DNA of 44,544 bases, from IMG/VR virus record IMGVR_UViG_3300044622_000912, positions 1-44,544 of that record; one strand, 5' to 3'. Below the pieces are notes generated by a model. That model ran no database searches. It worked only from the letters and a program-made list of their open reading frames with translations, and was not told where the DNA came from. The position numbers and the translations under genes are program-made. Each line of letters opens with the position of its first letter. Positions within the stretch are counted from its first letter, which is position 1. This stretch comes from a virus. This document shows positions 33,501-41,938 of the stretch, piece after piece.

Positions 33501-36500
33501 CTATTCTTGAATAGTTTACCACTAGCAAGTCTTAGAGAAAAATATAGGTCATATAACGAACCTAATGATTTAAGTTATATCTTATCAACCATTAAAAAAT
33601 TCGGAGCGGTACATAAATTACCATACGCTTGGGTTGTTAAATATGGTTCCATATGGCATAGATATAAAACTTGGAATGATACTGGTGTAGATATATTAGA
33701 TGAGGTTTGGAAAGATTTTGATTATTTAGGTAATTATGATCCCGTAACATCGGCATCAACAAAAGTTTATTCTTTGAATATTGAAGGATTACAAAACAAT
33801 ATTGTTTTAGAAAATACGGTAAGTGCAACACCAAACTTAGTTGCATATAATTCAACAACTATGAATACAGGGTTTTTCCCTAAGTTGTATGATGATATGA
33901 ATGTATTCTTACAAGGATTACAATTATTTTCGGGAGCAACACAATTAAATGGTACTTGTAGTATTGTTGGAACAACATTAGACGTTTATACTATTAATGA
34001 TAATAACTTGGCTCCTGGCGAAATATTAGCTGGACCAACAGTAGATGTTAATACAACTATTGTATCCCAAATAAATGGAACAACAGGAGGTGTTGGTAAA
34101 TATGTTGTTGATATATCTCAAAATACATCAATATTAAATGGTACGTGTAATGTTAATGGAACAACAATGGACGTTTTAACGTTTACGGGTGGTACATTAT
34201 CCGCAGGGCAAATTATTTCAGGACCAACTCTTGCTCTTGGAACTAAAATTGTTAGTCAAGTGAGTGGTACTACAGGAGGTGTTGGACAATATATTATTGA
34301 TATAACCCAAACACTTACGGGAGAAAACTTTACTGTGGTTACACCAAATATTTTTTATGTTACTAATTCAGCAACAGGGGGGTATTCACAAACTGAAATC
34401 CAAACATTAATTAATGATGGTAAAATGGTGATGACAACAAATTCATCAGGTAAAATTATTGAAATAAGTGGTTTTGATCCTAACGATAATGATAGATCAT
34501 TAAAAATAACACCTTGGTCAACAATAGTTAAAACTACTGAAGGTGATAAATATTTTATAATGCCGTCTTTTGGTTATACAAAAAATCAAACAAAAGACGA
34601 GTGTTTTAAAAATAACAAAATGAAAGTAGAGGTTTCTAGTAATCCTGCGGTCTTTAACGGATCGGTTAGATTATTTTGGGGATCACCAAACTATGGTTAT
34701 TTTGATAATACTAAAATTACAAAACCAAACCCTGATTCATATTTGAAAGAAATATTGTCGGATAAGAAAACACAACAGAATTTTTCATTGAATGGTGATA
34801 TTACAAAATACGATAAAATATCGGAAATGTTTACAACATTTGATACGGAAATATTAGATTACTTTGAACAAGAGTTCTTAAATTTTAGTAGATCAATTTA
34901 CGATTTTAAGACATTGGTTCCAAGTGATAAAGATGTTGAAACTGAATCTGAAAGATCATACAAGAACTTTCAATTATTAATGAGAGAATTATTAGTTGTT
35001 GAAAAACCATCTACCCTTAATTCCGAGGGGATGATTAATTCTGTTATAGAAAAACAAAAAACAAATTTTCAAGGGATACTAACTAATTTCTTAGAATATA
35101 ATGTTGTATTGAAAATGGGTAATCCATCTATGTTTGATAGAAGAACATTCTTAACATTCTCCACTAAATTCTTAATTGATCCTGTATCTTATCAAGGGTA
35201 TAATCAAGGAACAACAGGAAGTTTACCATCAAATGGTGGAACTACTACATTGGCTCAATCTAAAACTGCAAACCCTGAAACATGGAAAACGTTGGAGAAA
35301 TATGTTGGATTTTCCGAAATACCTGAGTTAGTTTATTCTGATAATGGATCATATATTACGGATTTCTTTATTGATTTGAATGTACAATTTACGGAAAAAA
35401 ACGTTAAAGATTTTGCTCCGTTGATTATGTTATATGCAACTCAGAAACTTAATAACTTTAAAGTCCCAACAAATAACGTTGTAATACCAAACCCTGTACC
35501 GACACCCGTACCAAGTCCTCAAACACCTGGTGATTTATTAACTACAGTAACACTTAAAGATACTAAAACAATTTCGGTCTATAAATTTGGTCCACAAAAA
35601 TATTGTGTTTATAAAGACACTAATGGAACAATATTATTTACAGGACAACCTGCAAGTGCGTCACTATATCCAATTAATACCCCTCTAATAAATGAAATTA
35701 TAATTAGTCAATATGGTAATTTGGCAACAAGTCCTAATGACAATCAATTCATTGTAAGTACAGTAAATAATACCACATCACAAGTTACCACAACTACAAC
35801 TACTCTTCCTATTGTACAAAATTTAGGTAATAGTGTAGATGGGGTTAAGTTTTATGGTCTTATGGATGAATACCTTGATAAATCAGAAACTTACTTAAAA
35901 AATGTTATTTCTAATTTAATGACAGGTGTACGAGCTGGCTTACCAAATATTACAATAGAAGGTGATAAAGGTAATAAGTCACAACTTGAGGGAGAACAAA
36001 CAAGAGTTGAGATGTGGGAGACATTTAAAGCATTCAATGATACGTGGGTTGCCGGTGGTGACTTTAAATCAAAAACAATGTTTGAAGATGTTTTATTATT
36101 TGATAGGGCAAGTAGAGACGTTGGACAAAAAGTTTATGTTGATATCTTCAAAATTAAAGATTTAATTGAAGGGTCATTATATAAAAATAATATGTTAGAT
36201 ATTGTGTCAACAATTTTAACTCAAAATAATTTTACTTATTTCCCATTACCTGCTTACGCTAATTTCTATAATGCACAAGACGCAGAAAAAAATCCTGTAC
36301 CAAGAAGTGAAGGATCAACTGAATTTGCTAACTCATTTTGGGGCACATTCTTAAATGTGGACTACAGAAATACATCACCTAAGTTTTTATGTTATTACGC
36401 AAACAAACCTAGTCAGTATGTGGATATGAAGGACAATGTTGATTATAGATTTAGAGATGATGCTTTTGATCTTAGAAGAGCAAGTGATAACCCATTAGTT

Positions 36501-37667
36501 GAAAGTCAATCTAACAAAAAGAATTGGGATAAATCAAATAAGGTAGTTGGGTTTAATATTGATATTAGTAATCAAAATCAACAAATATTTAAAAACTTTA
36601 GTGTTGGTCAAGATGTGGGAAAACCTACTGCAGAATCTTTGGAAATGTTAAATCAAATGGCAAATCAAAGTAGAAACAGAAGTACAGGATCTCAAAACGT
36701 ATCTTTATATAACTTATATAGAAATAGAAGTTACGAATGTTCTGTTGATATGTTGGGTAACGCTCTAATACAACCAATGATGTATTTTAATGTAAGAAAC
36801 ATACCTATGTTCTCAGGACCATATATGATTACTTCGGTAACTCATCAGATTAGTGATGGTGAATTTAGTACAACATTTAAAGGTACAAGACAACCTTTTT
36901 ATAGTTTACCTAAAATTGACAGTTTTATACAATCTTTAAGTTTAAATATAATTTCTAAATTACAAGAACAAGTAAAGGCAAATGAGGAGAAATCTAAATC
37001 ATCACCTGAAAACGTAATATTCCAAAAAAATAATGTGGTTTCAAATGTAACCGGTACTGATACAATAACTAAAAATCAAGATTGTTCTGATAAAATTAAT
37101 AGTGGTTATGTTGGATATACACCATTAGATAGTCCAGCATCAACTCAAATATCATATAAGGACTTTAAAAAACTACTTGGAGATAGGATTGTTGCAAGTG
37201 GAATACCAAAAGAAACCACAAGTGGTGGGGTTACAAAACTAAATGATAATTTTGCAAAATTGTCAGGGGTTTTATTCTCGTTTATTTATTTGGATTCTGC
37301 GTCATCAAGTGGGTTAAAGGCGTATGAAAATAATTATAGTACCATTAATTTAACTGAAACTTATGGGCAAATATTAGCGTCTACAACTAATAAAAAATAC
37401 TATTGTTTATCAAGAGGTACTAATTTGAATATACCTGTAGTATCATTTATATCTGCTGAAAAATTTGTTGATTTTGCAATTGGTAAATTTAAAGATAGAT
37501 TATCTTTAATAAAAACAGCTACCGATGCAGAGATTGTTCAACTATATGTAACTAAGTATCCTAACATCCAACCTGATAATGTTTATACTGAAATGACAGA
37601 ACAAGATAAAAATACATTACAAAATAAAGTAAAACAAGCAATAGATATATATAACTCATTAAATTAA
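30546..37667 (+). CDS. Giant baseplate hub-like protein
   Basis: 2373 residues, the largest gene here. Near 140-245 it carries LGITDIQVAIDTSFLPTVTVNLVDIKG, then FFQLPYPMFYLTLKGYYGKAVRLPLML and GNFKITLKFFGYKY, a block I recognise from baseplate proteins of T4-related Bacteroidetes phages. Near 2060-2130, MLGNALIQPMMYFNVRNI, FSGPYMITSVTHQISDGEFSTTFKGTRQPF resembles the end of gp27/gpD hub proteins. Between them lie a duplicated 62-residue module (about 1135-1260), a PVPTPVPSPQTPG linker near 1651, and a six-Thr run before LPI near 1750. Phage baseplate hubs usually are 300-600 residues, so this is probably a fusion of several parts. The start overlaps the gp53-like gene by 11 nt. Frame is intact throughout. 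Confidence 0.68.
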   Translation: MVDKGENILVEFDYDNITLIDPNKIVDSEGKVSDRLVKHENLVFYANLECNVLPRTKLALGSALNDSVRTVSVGKINFLNPGNKTFMDNRYTDEITGKGSLQGQGVNQPKLNAVQNPNKSDDFYLTQSTYSNGTPGAVDNGLLGITDIQVAIDTSFLPTVTVNLVDIKGRALFEGGNNSPYSAFFQLPYPMFYLTLKGYYGKAVRLPLMLQSFTSNFDNSTGNFKITLKFFGYKYTVMSYVNWGAMMAVPHMYNNFVSTAQASTNTPAGSNLDKMSAKQVSRGYQKMKELYSEYKSKGLIDDDFPEITITQLKARLDRFINNILEKFTKENLGSITELDNFQTQLTEFQKKVFFYGDSWFETYMDKTTSYNLKDTKEVVYTYKKDYSDPNKQAEAETKLAGIFTEYQKLLQSNSVAGKNGSYTVGGKITKSEVPINATVEKCYAKINPLTDIDFAKTYEERNGKPAKTQTELDTFIATNSIVPGTKFFVFEGTDHFIDITEKAAKESSKLRREIEEKISENLNEQLSNKDTGVGFKPSIRNVLAVFFAQGEAFIRLMDDVHSKAWDLRENKYRRQAIFGSNSSALSVDVKSSTQNNEPIYPWPQVIKETLGDDKQEKFEIVYPGDKSISTMTKAYIPEIWPEVEFVEEFIKGYTDREPKDPDYGDESNVVTRPNRLSLNALDFPVTNEVFQNKEEIKFFYEIYERIMVNTYYSKLNRQSGYDASIFMVEAEDEKINILKSLGNDNPFLTQKLKRYLIDQNNFLTFLRHISNQGEGESWQKFIRGEFTINYLKNKTNVPFELFNQQILTNERSQPNVSLTDESKIIDYIGNQTSSNEFDFSDMYPITNFNWCQNYLADGKALQNVNLAYNTKDVLSYNTTHKTICNFNNDDTNDKKRPITNFNYKADVFSQNIDTSNFKTFYNSRKIEEQFTTEGNLNYTNYDGFVTDTQTTSILNTPYFINAIQNGVYNFRYKPNDLSSYKQAAYLFLNSLPLASLREKYRSYNEPNDLSYILSTIKKFGAVHKLPYAWVVKYGSIWHRYKTWNDTGVDILDEVWKDFDYLGNYDPVTSASTKVYSLNIEGLQNNIVLENTVSATPNLVAYNSTTMNTGFFPKLYDDMNVFLQGLQLFSGATQLNGTCSIVGTTLDVYTINDNNLAPGEILAGPTVDVNTTIVSQINGTTGGVGKYVVDISQNTSILNGTCNVNGTTMDVLTFTGGTLSAGQIISGPTLALGTKIVSQVSGTTGGVGQYIIDITQTLTGENFTVVTPNIFYVTNSATGGYSQTEIQTLINDGKMVMTTNSSGKIIEISGFDPNDNDRSLKITPWSTIVKTTEGDKYFIMPSFGYTKNQTKDECFKNNKMKVEVSSNPAVFNGSVRLFWGSPNYGYFDNTKITKPNPDSYLKEILSDKKTQQNFSLNGDITKYDKISEMFTTFDTEILDYFEQEFLNFSRSIYDFKTLVPSDKDVETESERSYKNFQLLMRELLVVEKPSTLNSEGMINSVIEKQKTNFQGILTNFLEYNVVLKMGNPSMFDRRTFLTFSTKFLIDPVSYQGYNQGTTGSLPSNGGTTTLAQSKTANPETWKTLEKYVGFSEIPELVYSDNGSYITDFFIDLNVQFTEKNVKDFAPLIMLYATQKLNNFKVPTNNVVIPNPVPTPVPSPQTPGDLLTTVTLKDTKTISVYKFGPQKYCVYKDTNGTILFTGQPASASLYPINTPLINEIIISQYGNLATSPNDNQFIVSTVNNTTSQVTTTTTTLPIVQNLGNSVDGVKFYGLMDEYLDKSETYLKNVISNLMTGVRAGLPNITIEGDKGNKSQLEGEQTRVEMWETFKAFNDTWVAGGDFKSKTMFEDVLLFDRASRDVGQKVYVDIFKIKDLIEGSLYKNNMLDIVSTILTQNNFTYFPLPAYANFYNAQDAEKNPVPRSEGSTEFANSFWGTFLNVDYRNTSPKFLCYYANKPSQYVDMKDNVDYRFRDDAFDLRRASDNPLVESQSNKKNWDKSNKVVGFNIDISNQNQQIFKNFSVGQDVGKPTAESLEMLNQMANQSRNRSTGSQNVSLYNLYRNRSYECSVDMLGNALIQPMMYFNVRNIPMFSGPYMITSVTHQISDGEFSTTFKGTRQPFYSLPKIDSFIQSLSLNIISKLQEQVKANEEKSKSSPENVIFQKNNVVSNVTGTDTITKNQDCSDKINSGYVGYTPLDSPASTQISYKDFKKLLGDRIVASGIPKETTSGGVTKLNDNFAKLSGVLFSFIYLDSASSSGLKAYENNYSTINLTETYGQILASTTNKKYYCLSRGTNLNIPVVSFISAEKFVDFAIGKFKDRLSLIKTATDAEIVQLYVTKYPNIQPDNVYTEMTEQDKNTLQNKVKQAIDIYNSLN
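33949..34330 (+). repeat. Duplicated 62-residue module in the hub gene
   Basis: Copies start near 33949 and 34135. Shared words are LNGTC, GTTxDV, SGxTxxxGTKIVSQ-like TIVSQ/KIVSQ, and GTTGGVGxYxxDI. It is a tandem duplication inside one reading frame. Confidence 0.8.
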
Positions 37668-37685
37668 TTTTATTGAATAACTAGA

Positions 37686-37692
37686 TATTTAT
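37686..37692 (+). promoter_or_regulatory. TATTTAT motif before the two small genes
   Basis: GATATTTATAAATAAAAAC, 14 nt before ATG 37707; like the gp13 site it also reads TATAAATA. Confidence 0.5.
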
Positions 37693-37706
37693 AAATAAAA
37701 ACAATT

Positions 37707-37931
37707 ATGGATACAAAATTAATTTTAGACAACTACTTGGGTAAAAACACAAGAGTGTCAGAGAAAGATAAAGGTAATGGGTACAAAGAAGTTTGTGACT
37801 TAGACACTGGAGATTGTTATACGCTTAGAATAAAAGACGGATTGATTGAGAGAGTTGATAATACTATGAACACATTCAAAAAAATCCAAGTAGAAACTAA
37901 AACAGGAATTAAACAATTATTAAACGGATAA
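37707..37931 (+). CDS. Small unknown phage protein
   Basis: 74 residues, MDTKLILDNYLGKNTRVS at the start and a short central beta hairpin (YKEVCDLDTGDCYTLRIKDGLIERVD). I do not recognise it. It has its own TATTTAT motif and lies 2 nt before the next gene, so the two are co-expressed late, most likely as virion or assembly factors. Confidence 0.6.
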   Translation: MDTKLILDNYLGKNTRVSEKDKGNGYKEVCDLDTGDCYTLRIKDGLIERVDNTMNTFKKIQVETKTGIKQLLNG

Positions 37932-37933
37932 CC

Positions 37934-38623
37934 ATGGCAATAGATAAAAAAATATTAAAAGAAATAAGTAGATTTAATTCTATTAACAAATACATAAGTG
38001 AACAAGTTGATCCTGCATTAGATCCAGCGTTGGCACCACCTGCGGATCCTGCTTTAGCACCTGATCCTGCCGCTGGAGCTCCACCTGTTGATCCTAATGC
38101 TCCTGTTGATCCTAATGCTGCACCCGCAGACCCTAACGCAGTTGCTCCAATTCCACCGGCAGCACCTGTTGATATTGCAACCGATCCTGAGGTAGAAGAA
38201 CTTGGTGCTGAGGGGGAAGAAGAAGAAAACAAAGAAGAATTAGATGTTACAGATTTAGTTAAGAGTCAAAAAAATATGGAACAAAAACAAGAAGAATATT
38301 TTGATAACTTATTTGCTCAACTAAAAACTCTTGAGGAAAAATTAGGTGAAATGGATGGTTTGGTAACAACCATAAATAATTTAGAAACTAAGTTTGATAA
38401 ATTTAGACCAAAAACACCACAAGAAAAATTAGAACTAAGAAGTTTAGATTCAGGACCTTTTAACCAAAAATTATCTGATTTCTTTCAAGACAAAGAACCT
38501 GATATGGAAAAATCGGGTAAAAATGAATATGTGTTAACAACTGATGATGCTAATAATTACTCAACAAATGATGTTGAAACTTCATTTAATGATTACGACG
38601 ACGAAGACACAAATATGATGTAA
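37934..38623 (+). CDS. Pro/Ala-rich acidic coiled-coil protein, possible scaffold or internal protein
   Basis: 229 residues in four parts: a basic amphipathic N-terminal helix (DKKILKEISRFNSINKYISEQ), a Pro/Ala/Asp repeat region (DPALDP, PVDPNAPVDPNAAPADPNA, about 26-80), an acidic block (ELGAEGEEEENKEELDV), and a coiled-coil segment (about 115-160) before an Asp/Asn-rich tail. No family is recognised. The composition is like phage scaffold or internal head proteins, and the N-terminal helix resembles a capsid-targeting leader; both are inference. It follows a small gene by 2 nt and is closed by a strong terminator. Confidence 0.6.
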   Translation: MAIDKKILKEISRFNSINKYISEQVDPALDPALAPPADPALAPDPAAGAPPVDPNAPVDPNAAPADPNAVAPIPPAAPVDIATDPEVEELGAEGEEEENKEELDVTDLVKSQKNMEQKQEEYFDNLFAQLKTLEEKLGEMDGLVTTINNLETKFDKFRPKTPQEKLELRSLDSGPFNQKLSDFFQDKEPDMEKSGKNEYVLTTDDANNYSTNDVETSFNDYDDEDTNMM

Positions 38624-38630
38624 TACTTTA

Positions 38631-38665
38631 GAGAGGGACATTGATGTCCCTCTCAAGTTTTTTTT
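38631..38665 (+). terminator. Intrinsic terminator closing the structural block
   Basis: GAGAGGGACA, loop TTGA, TGTCCCTCTC make a perfect 10-bp stem, then AAG and eight T (38658-38665). Confidence 0.93.
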
Positions 38666-38675
38666 AAATATTTTA

Positions 38676-38706
38676 TTGACTACCCTACTTTTTATAACTA
38701 TATTTT
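38676..38706 (+). promoter_or_regulatory. Bacteroidetes-type promoter for gp32
   Basis: TTGAC at 38676-38680 and TATATTTT at 38699-38706 with 18 nt between them, the same geometry as the DNA polymerase promoter. Transcription would begin about 24 nt before the gp32 ATG. Confidence 0.65.
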
Positions 38707-38736
38707 CTACGTAAACCTTTAATAAATATATACAAA

Positions 38737-39600
38737 ATGGCGACAAACAATGTTTTAGATGCAGTTTTGGCTCAGTATGAGAGTTCAAAACAAAGTGGTT
38801 CTTCTTCCACTTCAAAATTCACACAAGAAGAAAGAATGAAAAAGTATTTCGCAGCAATCCTTAAGGATAACGAAAAACAAGGTCAACGAACAATCCGTAT
38901 TTTACCTACAACTGATGGATCATCTCCTTTTAAGGAAGTTTGGTTTCACGAAATCAATGTTGATGGTAAATGGCAGAAGTTCTATGATCCAGGAAAAAAT
39001 GACAACGAACGTTCACCTTTGAATGAGGTATATGACGAGTTAATGTCAACAGGTCGTGAATCCGACAAACAATTAGCAACACAATACAAAGCACGTAAGT
39101 TTTATATTGTTAAAGTAATTGACCGTGACCACGAAGAAGATGGTGTTAAATTTTGGAGATTTAAACACAATTACAAACAAGAAGGAATCCTTGACAAAAT
39201 TATTCCAATTTGGAAAGCAAAAGGTGATGTTACCGACTCTGATACTGGTCGTGACTTAATCCTTGAACTTACAAAGGCAAAGACTCCAAAAGGAGCGACG
39301 TATACGGTTATTCAAACTGTTATGTATGACGATCCGGCACCAACACATGAGGATGCTGAACAATCATCAACATGGGTCAACAATGAGTTGACTTGGGAGG
39401 ACGTATACTCTAAGAAACCTGTTGAATATCTTGAATCAATTGCAAGAGGTGAAACTCCACGTTGGGACACTGACGCAGGAAAATACATCTACTCAAATAA
39501 TCAAGAAGAAGAGATTTCTATGGGTGGAAGTGTAAAGTCTGAAGTTAAAAAGGCTGATCCTCAGTCTAATCAAGAAGTTGACGAAGATTTACCATTCTAA
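38737..39600 (+). CDS. 32: Single-stranded DNA-binding protein (gp32-like)
   Basis: 287 residues, close to T4 gp32 (301). It shows KYFAAILKDNEKQGQRTIRILP, then PFKEVWFHEINVDGKWQKF, ARKFYIVKVIDRD, VKFWRFKHNYKQEGILDKII, and a C-terminal acidic tail ending DEDLPF, which in SSB proteins recruits partner proteins. The protein coats single strands at forks and in recombination. It contains no cysteine, so the zinc site of T4 gp32 (His64 and three Cys) is absent, and the region that holds it is replaced by DPGKNDNERSPLNEVYDEL. It starts after a host-like promoter and ends at a terminator, which allows gp32 to be made in larger amounts than the genes that follow. Confidence 0.9.
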   Translation: MATNNVLDAVLAQYESSKQSGSSSTSKFTQEERMKKYFAAILKDNEKQGQRTIRILPTTDGSSPFKEVWFHEINVDGKWQKFYDPGKNDNERSPLNEVYDELMSTGRESDKQLATQYKARKFYIVKVIDRDHEEDGVKFWRFKHNYKQEGILDKIIPIWKAKGDVTDSDTGRDLILELTKAKTPKGATYTVIQTVMYDDPAPTHEDAEQSSTWVNNELTWEDVYSKKPVEYLESIARGETPRWDTDAGKYIYSNNQEEEISMGGSVKSEVKKADPQSNQEVDEDLPF

Positions 39601-39612
39601 TTAAACTTTAAC

Positions 39613-39647
39613 ATGGACACTTGGAATACTGAGTGTCCATATTTTTT
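39613..39647 (+). terminator. Intrinsic terminator after gp32
   Basis: ATGGACACT (39613-39621) pairs perfectly with AGTGTCCAT (39632-39640) around a 10-nt loop, followed by ATTTTTT. The next gene begins 13 nt later with no visible promoter, so partial read-through probably feeds the uvsX operon. Confidence 0.8.
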
Positions 39648-39659
39648 AAAATCAAAAAA

Positions 39660-39890
39660 ATGAGCAAAATAGCAGAAAAAATGTATGAGGCATTGTCCTT
39701 AAAATATCGTAGTGAAATCGCTGAGGCGGAAGCAACATTATTAGTTTATTTAACTTCACCTGTCGGTATTGGTGAACACCCACAACATCTTGAAGAAATG
39801 GATAAGTTGGTTGAAAAATTCGCTAATGCACAAGATAAACTTGAGTCATTGGAAAAAATTCGTAAATATAATTCAGCAATTACACAATAA
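39660..39890 (+). CDS. Small helical protein between gp32 and UvsX
   Basis: 76 residues from ATG 39660 (MSKIAEKMYEALSLKYRSEI); the frame is open further upstream but that part lies in the terminator. It is helical and charged with a middle segment VYLTSPVGIGEHPQHLEEMDKLVEKF and a probable coiled coil at the end. The family is not recognised. The gap to the UvsX start is 1 nt, so it belongs to the recombination/replication operon and may be an accessory factor; UvsY-like function cannot be shown. Confidence 0.62.
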   Translation: MSKIAEKMYEALSLKYRSEIAEAEATLLVYLTSPVGIGEHPQHLEEMDKLVEKFANAQDKLESLEKIRKYNSAITQ

Positions 39891-39891
39891 C

Positions 39892-40875
39892 ATGGCGATA
39901 AGAAAAAGAGAAATATCTTTAGAGACAATCAAAGGTAAGTACTCAACAAAAACAAAATACAAACCAGAAAGTTTTTATAATCTTGGAGAGGCTTTTTTGG
40001 GGTCATCTGGATTACCGGGACCCATTATGGGGGGTATAAATATGTTTTTAGGTCACTCTAATACCTCAAAAACAACGGCAATGATCCTTGCTGCAGCAGA
40101 CGCTCAAAAAAAAGGACATTTACCTATTCTTATTATTACTGAGAAAAAATGGTCTTGGGAACACGCTATTGAATTAGGGTTACAGGCAGAAAAAAACGAA
40201 CTTGGTGAGTATGATGGTATGTTTATTTTTAATGATTCGTTTGATGTGATTGAACAAGCAACTGAATTTATTAATGATATTCTTGATGCCCAAGAAAAAG
40301 GTGATATTCCTTATAGTTTATTATTTTTGTGGGATAGTATCGGTAGTATACCTTGTCAGATGACTTTTGATGGTAAAGGTGGAGGAATGCACAACGCAAA
40401 AGTATTAGCGGATAAAATTGGTATGGGAATTCATTCAAGAATCTCAAAATCTAAAAAAGAAGAATATCCGTATTACAACACTTTGGTTATTTTAAATCAA
40501 CCTTGGGTGTTACTTCCTGATAATCCATTTGGTCAACCTGAAATCAAAGCTAAAGGTGGTGAAGCGGTATGGTTGGCATCATCATTAGTATTCTTATTTG
40601 GTAATCAGAAAAAGGCAGGTATTAGTCACATTGATGCGACTAAGAATGGTAGAAAAGTATCGTTTGCAATTAGAACTAAGATTTCAATATTAAAGAATCA
40701 CGTTAATGGTCTTGGGTATAAAGATGGTAAGATCATCGCAGTACCACAAGGTTATATTACAGACACAAAAGAATCTTTGGATAACTATAAGAAAGAATAT
40801 TCTGATTATTGGGAAACAAAATTAGGGTATTCAGATTATTCTTTGGATGAATCTGATGATGACTCTGACGAGTAA
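39892..40875 (+). CDS. uvsX: UvsX-like RecA-family recombinase
   Basis: 327 residues from ATG 39892; an upstream start at 39769 in the same frame would overlap the preceding gene and is less likely. Walker A is GHSNTSKTT with K60, and like T4 UvsX it lacks the second glycine of the classic motif. LLFLWDS (144-149) is Walker B. Further marks are ITEKKWSWEHA near the front, then the L1/L2-like region MTFDGKGGGMHNAKVLADKIGMGIHSRI and QPEIKAKGGEAVWLASS. It ends with an acidic tail (DESDDDSDE). It catalyses strand exchange with gp32-coated DNA. The gene lies 1 nt after the small helical gene and 30 nt before the exonuclease gene. Confidence 0.85.
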   Translation: MAIRKREISLETIKGKYSTKTKYKPESFYNLGEAFLGSSGLPGPIMGGINMFLGHSNTSKTTAMILAAADAQKKGHLPILIITEKKWSWEHAIELGLQAEKNELGEYDGMFIFNDSFDVIEQATEFINDILDAQEKGDIPYSLLFLWDSIGSIPCQMTFDGKGGGMHNAKVLADKIGMGIHSRISKSKKEEYPYYNTLVILNQPWVLLPDNPFGQPEIKAKGGEAVWLASSLVFLFGNQKKAGISHIDATKNGRKVSFAIRTKISILKNHVNGLGYKDGKIIAVPQGYITDTKESLDNYKKEYSDYWETKLGYSDYSLDESDDDSDE

Positions 40876-40905
40876 AAAGTATTTCAAACGACTTAAAAAT
40901 TTTAA

Positions 40906-41916
40906 ATGGTCAAAACATTAATTGTTGATGGTAACAATTTATTAAAAATAGGATTTCACGGAGTTAAGGATTTTTATAATAATGGGGAACACATTGGTGG
41001 GACTTGGCATTTTCTTAACACAATTCGTAAATTTTTAGAAGAAACTAATTTTAATAAAGTTATGGTCTTTTGGGATAGTGATACAAACTCATCACAAAGA
41101 AAATTAATATATCCAAAATATAAGATGAATCGTAAGTCTTCCCCTAATGATGAGGAGAAGACAGATTCATTTAACAAACAAAAAACAAGGGTTAAACAAT
41201 ATCTTGAAGAGATGTTTATAAGACAATTAGAGGTTGAAAATTCGGAAGCGGATGATCTCATTGCCTACTATTGTCAAATCTCTTTAGATGAAGAGAAAAC
41301 GATATTCTCAAGTGATAAAGACTTAACTCAATTAATCTCAGAAAAGGTATTAATCTATTCACCAAACTTAAAGTCGTATTATAGATTTGGGGACAACATT
41401 AAATTTAAAGATTGTTCAATTCCTCATTATAATGTTATGACATTTAAGATCCTTGCTGGTGATACTTCGGATAATATTGACGGAATAAGTTTAATGGGTG
41501 AGAAAACTTTAATTAAGTTTTTCCCTGAAATACTTGATTCAGAGATATCTTTAACCGATATTTTAACAAAGGGTGAGTTATTGTTAAAAGAACAACAAAA
41601 AAATGTTGTTTTAGGAAATCTACTCAGTGGAAAAACCAAAGAAGGTATCATGGGTGATGATTTTTTTAAAATCAATAAAAAACTCGTAGATTTGTCAGAA
41701 CCTTTAATTGACGAAGAGGGTAAAGAAATGGTTAGGGAATATTACTCTGAATCGATGGATCCCGATGGGAGAGGACATAGAAACCTAATTAGAATGATGA
41801 TGGATGACGGGTTCTTCAAATACCTACCAAAAGGTGATGACTCTTGGGTTAATTTTTTAAAACCATTTTTAAAATTATCAAGAAAAGAAAAAACAAAATT
41901 TAGAAACAAAAAGTAA
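40906..41916 (+). CDS. rnh: FEN-type 5'-3' exonuclease (T4 RNase H-like)
   Basis: 336 residues with the PIN/FEN nuclease acids: LIVDGNNL (D8), EADDLIA (E114, D116, D117), FSSDKDLTQL (D137, D139) and AGDTSDNIDG (D186, D189) followed by the helix-hairpin-helix-like SLMGEKTLIKFF. T4 rnh (305 residues) removes RNA primers from Okazaki fragments and this is the likely job here. All acids are in place. The gene is in the replication operon between UvsX and an unknown gene, 30 nt after the UvsX stop. Confidence 0.85.
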   Translation: MVKTLIVDGNNLLKIGFHGVKDFYNNGEHIGGTWHFLNTIRKFLEETNFNKVMVFWDSDTNSSQRKLIYPKYKMNRKSSPNDEEKTDSFNKQKTRVKQYLEEMFIRQLEVENSEADDLIAYYCQISLDEEKTIFSSDKDLTQLISEKVLIYSPNLKSYYRFGDNIKFKDCSIPHYNVMTFKILAGDTSDNIDGISLMGEKTLIKFFPEILDSEISLTDILTKGELLLKEQQKNVVLGNLLSGKTKEGIMGDDFFKINKKLVDLSEPLIDEEGKEMVREYYSESMDPDGRGHRNLIRMMMDDGFFKYLPKGDDSWVNFLKPFLKLSRKEKTKFRNKK

Positions 41917-41938
41917 AAAAAGTAAAAACAAAAACAAG

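Noticed and set aside
37909-38232. Gly/Ala/Ser-rich minus-strand frame opposite the Pro/Ala-rich protein
   Set aside because: Low-complexity shadow of the DPN/DPA repeats.
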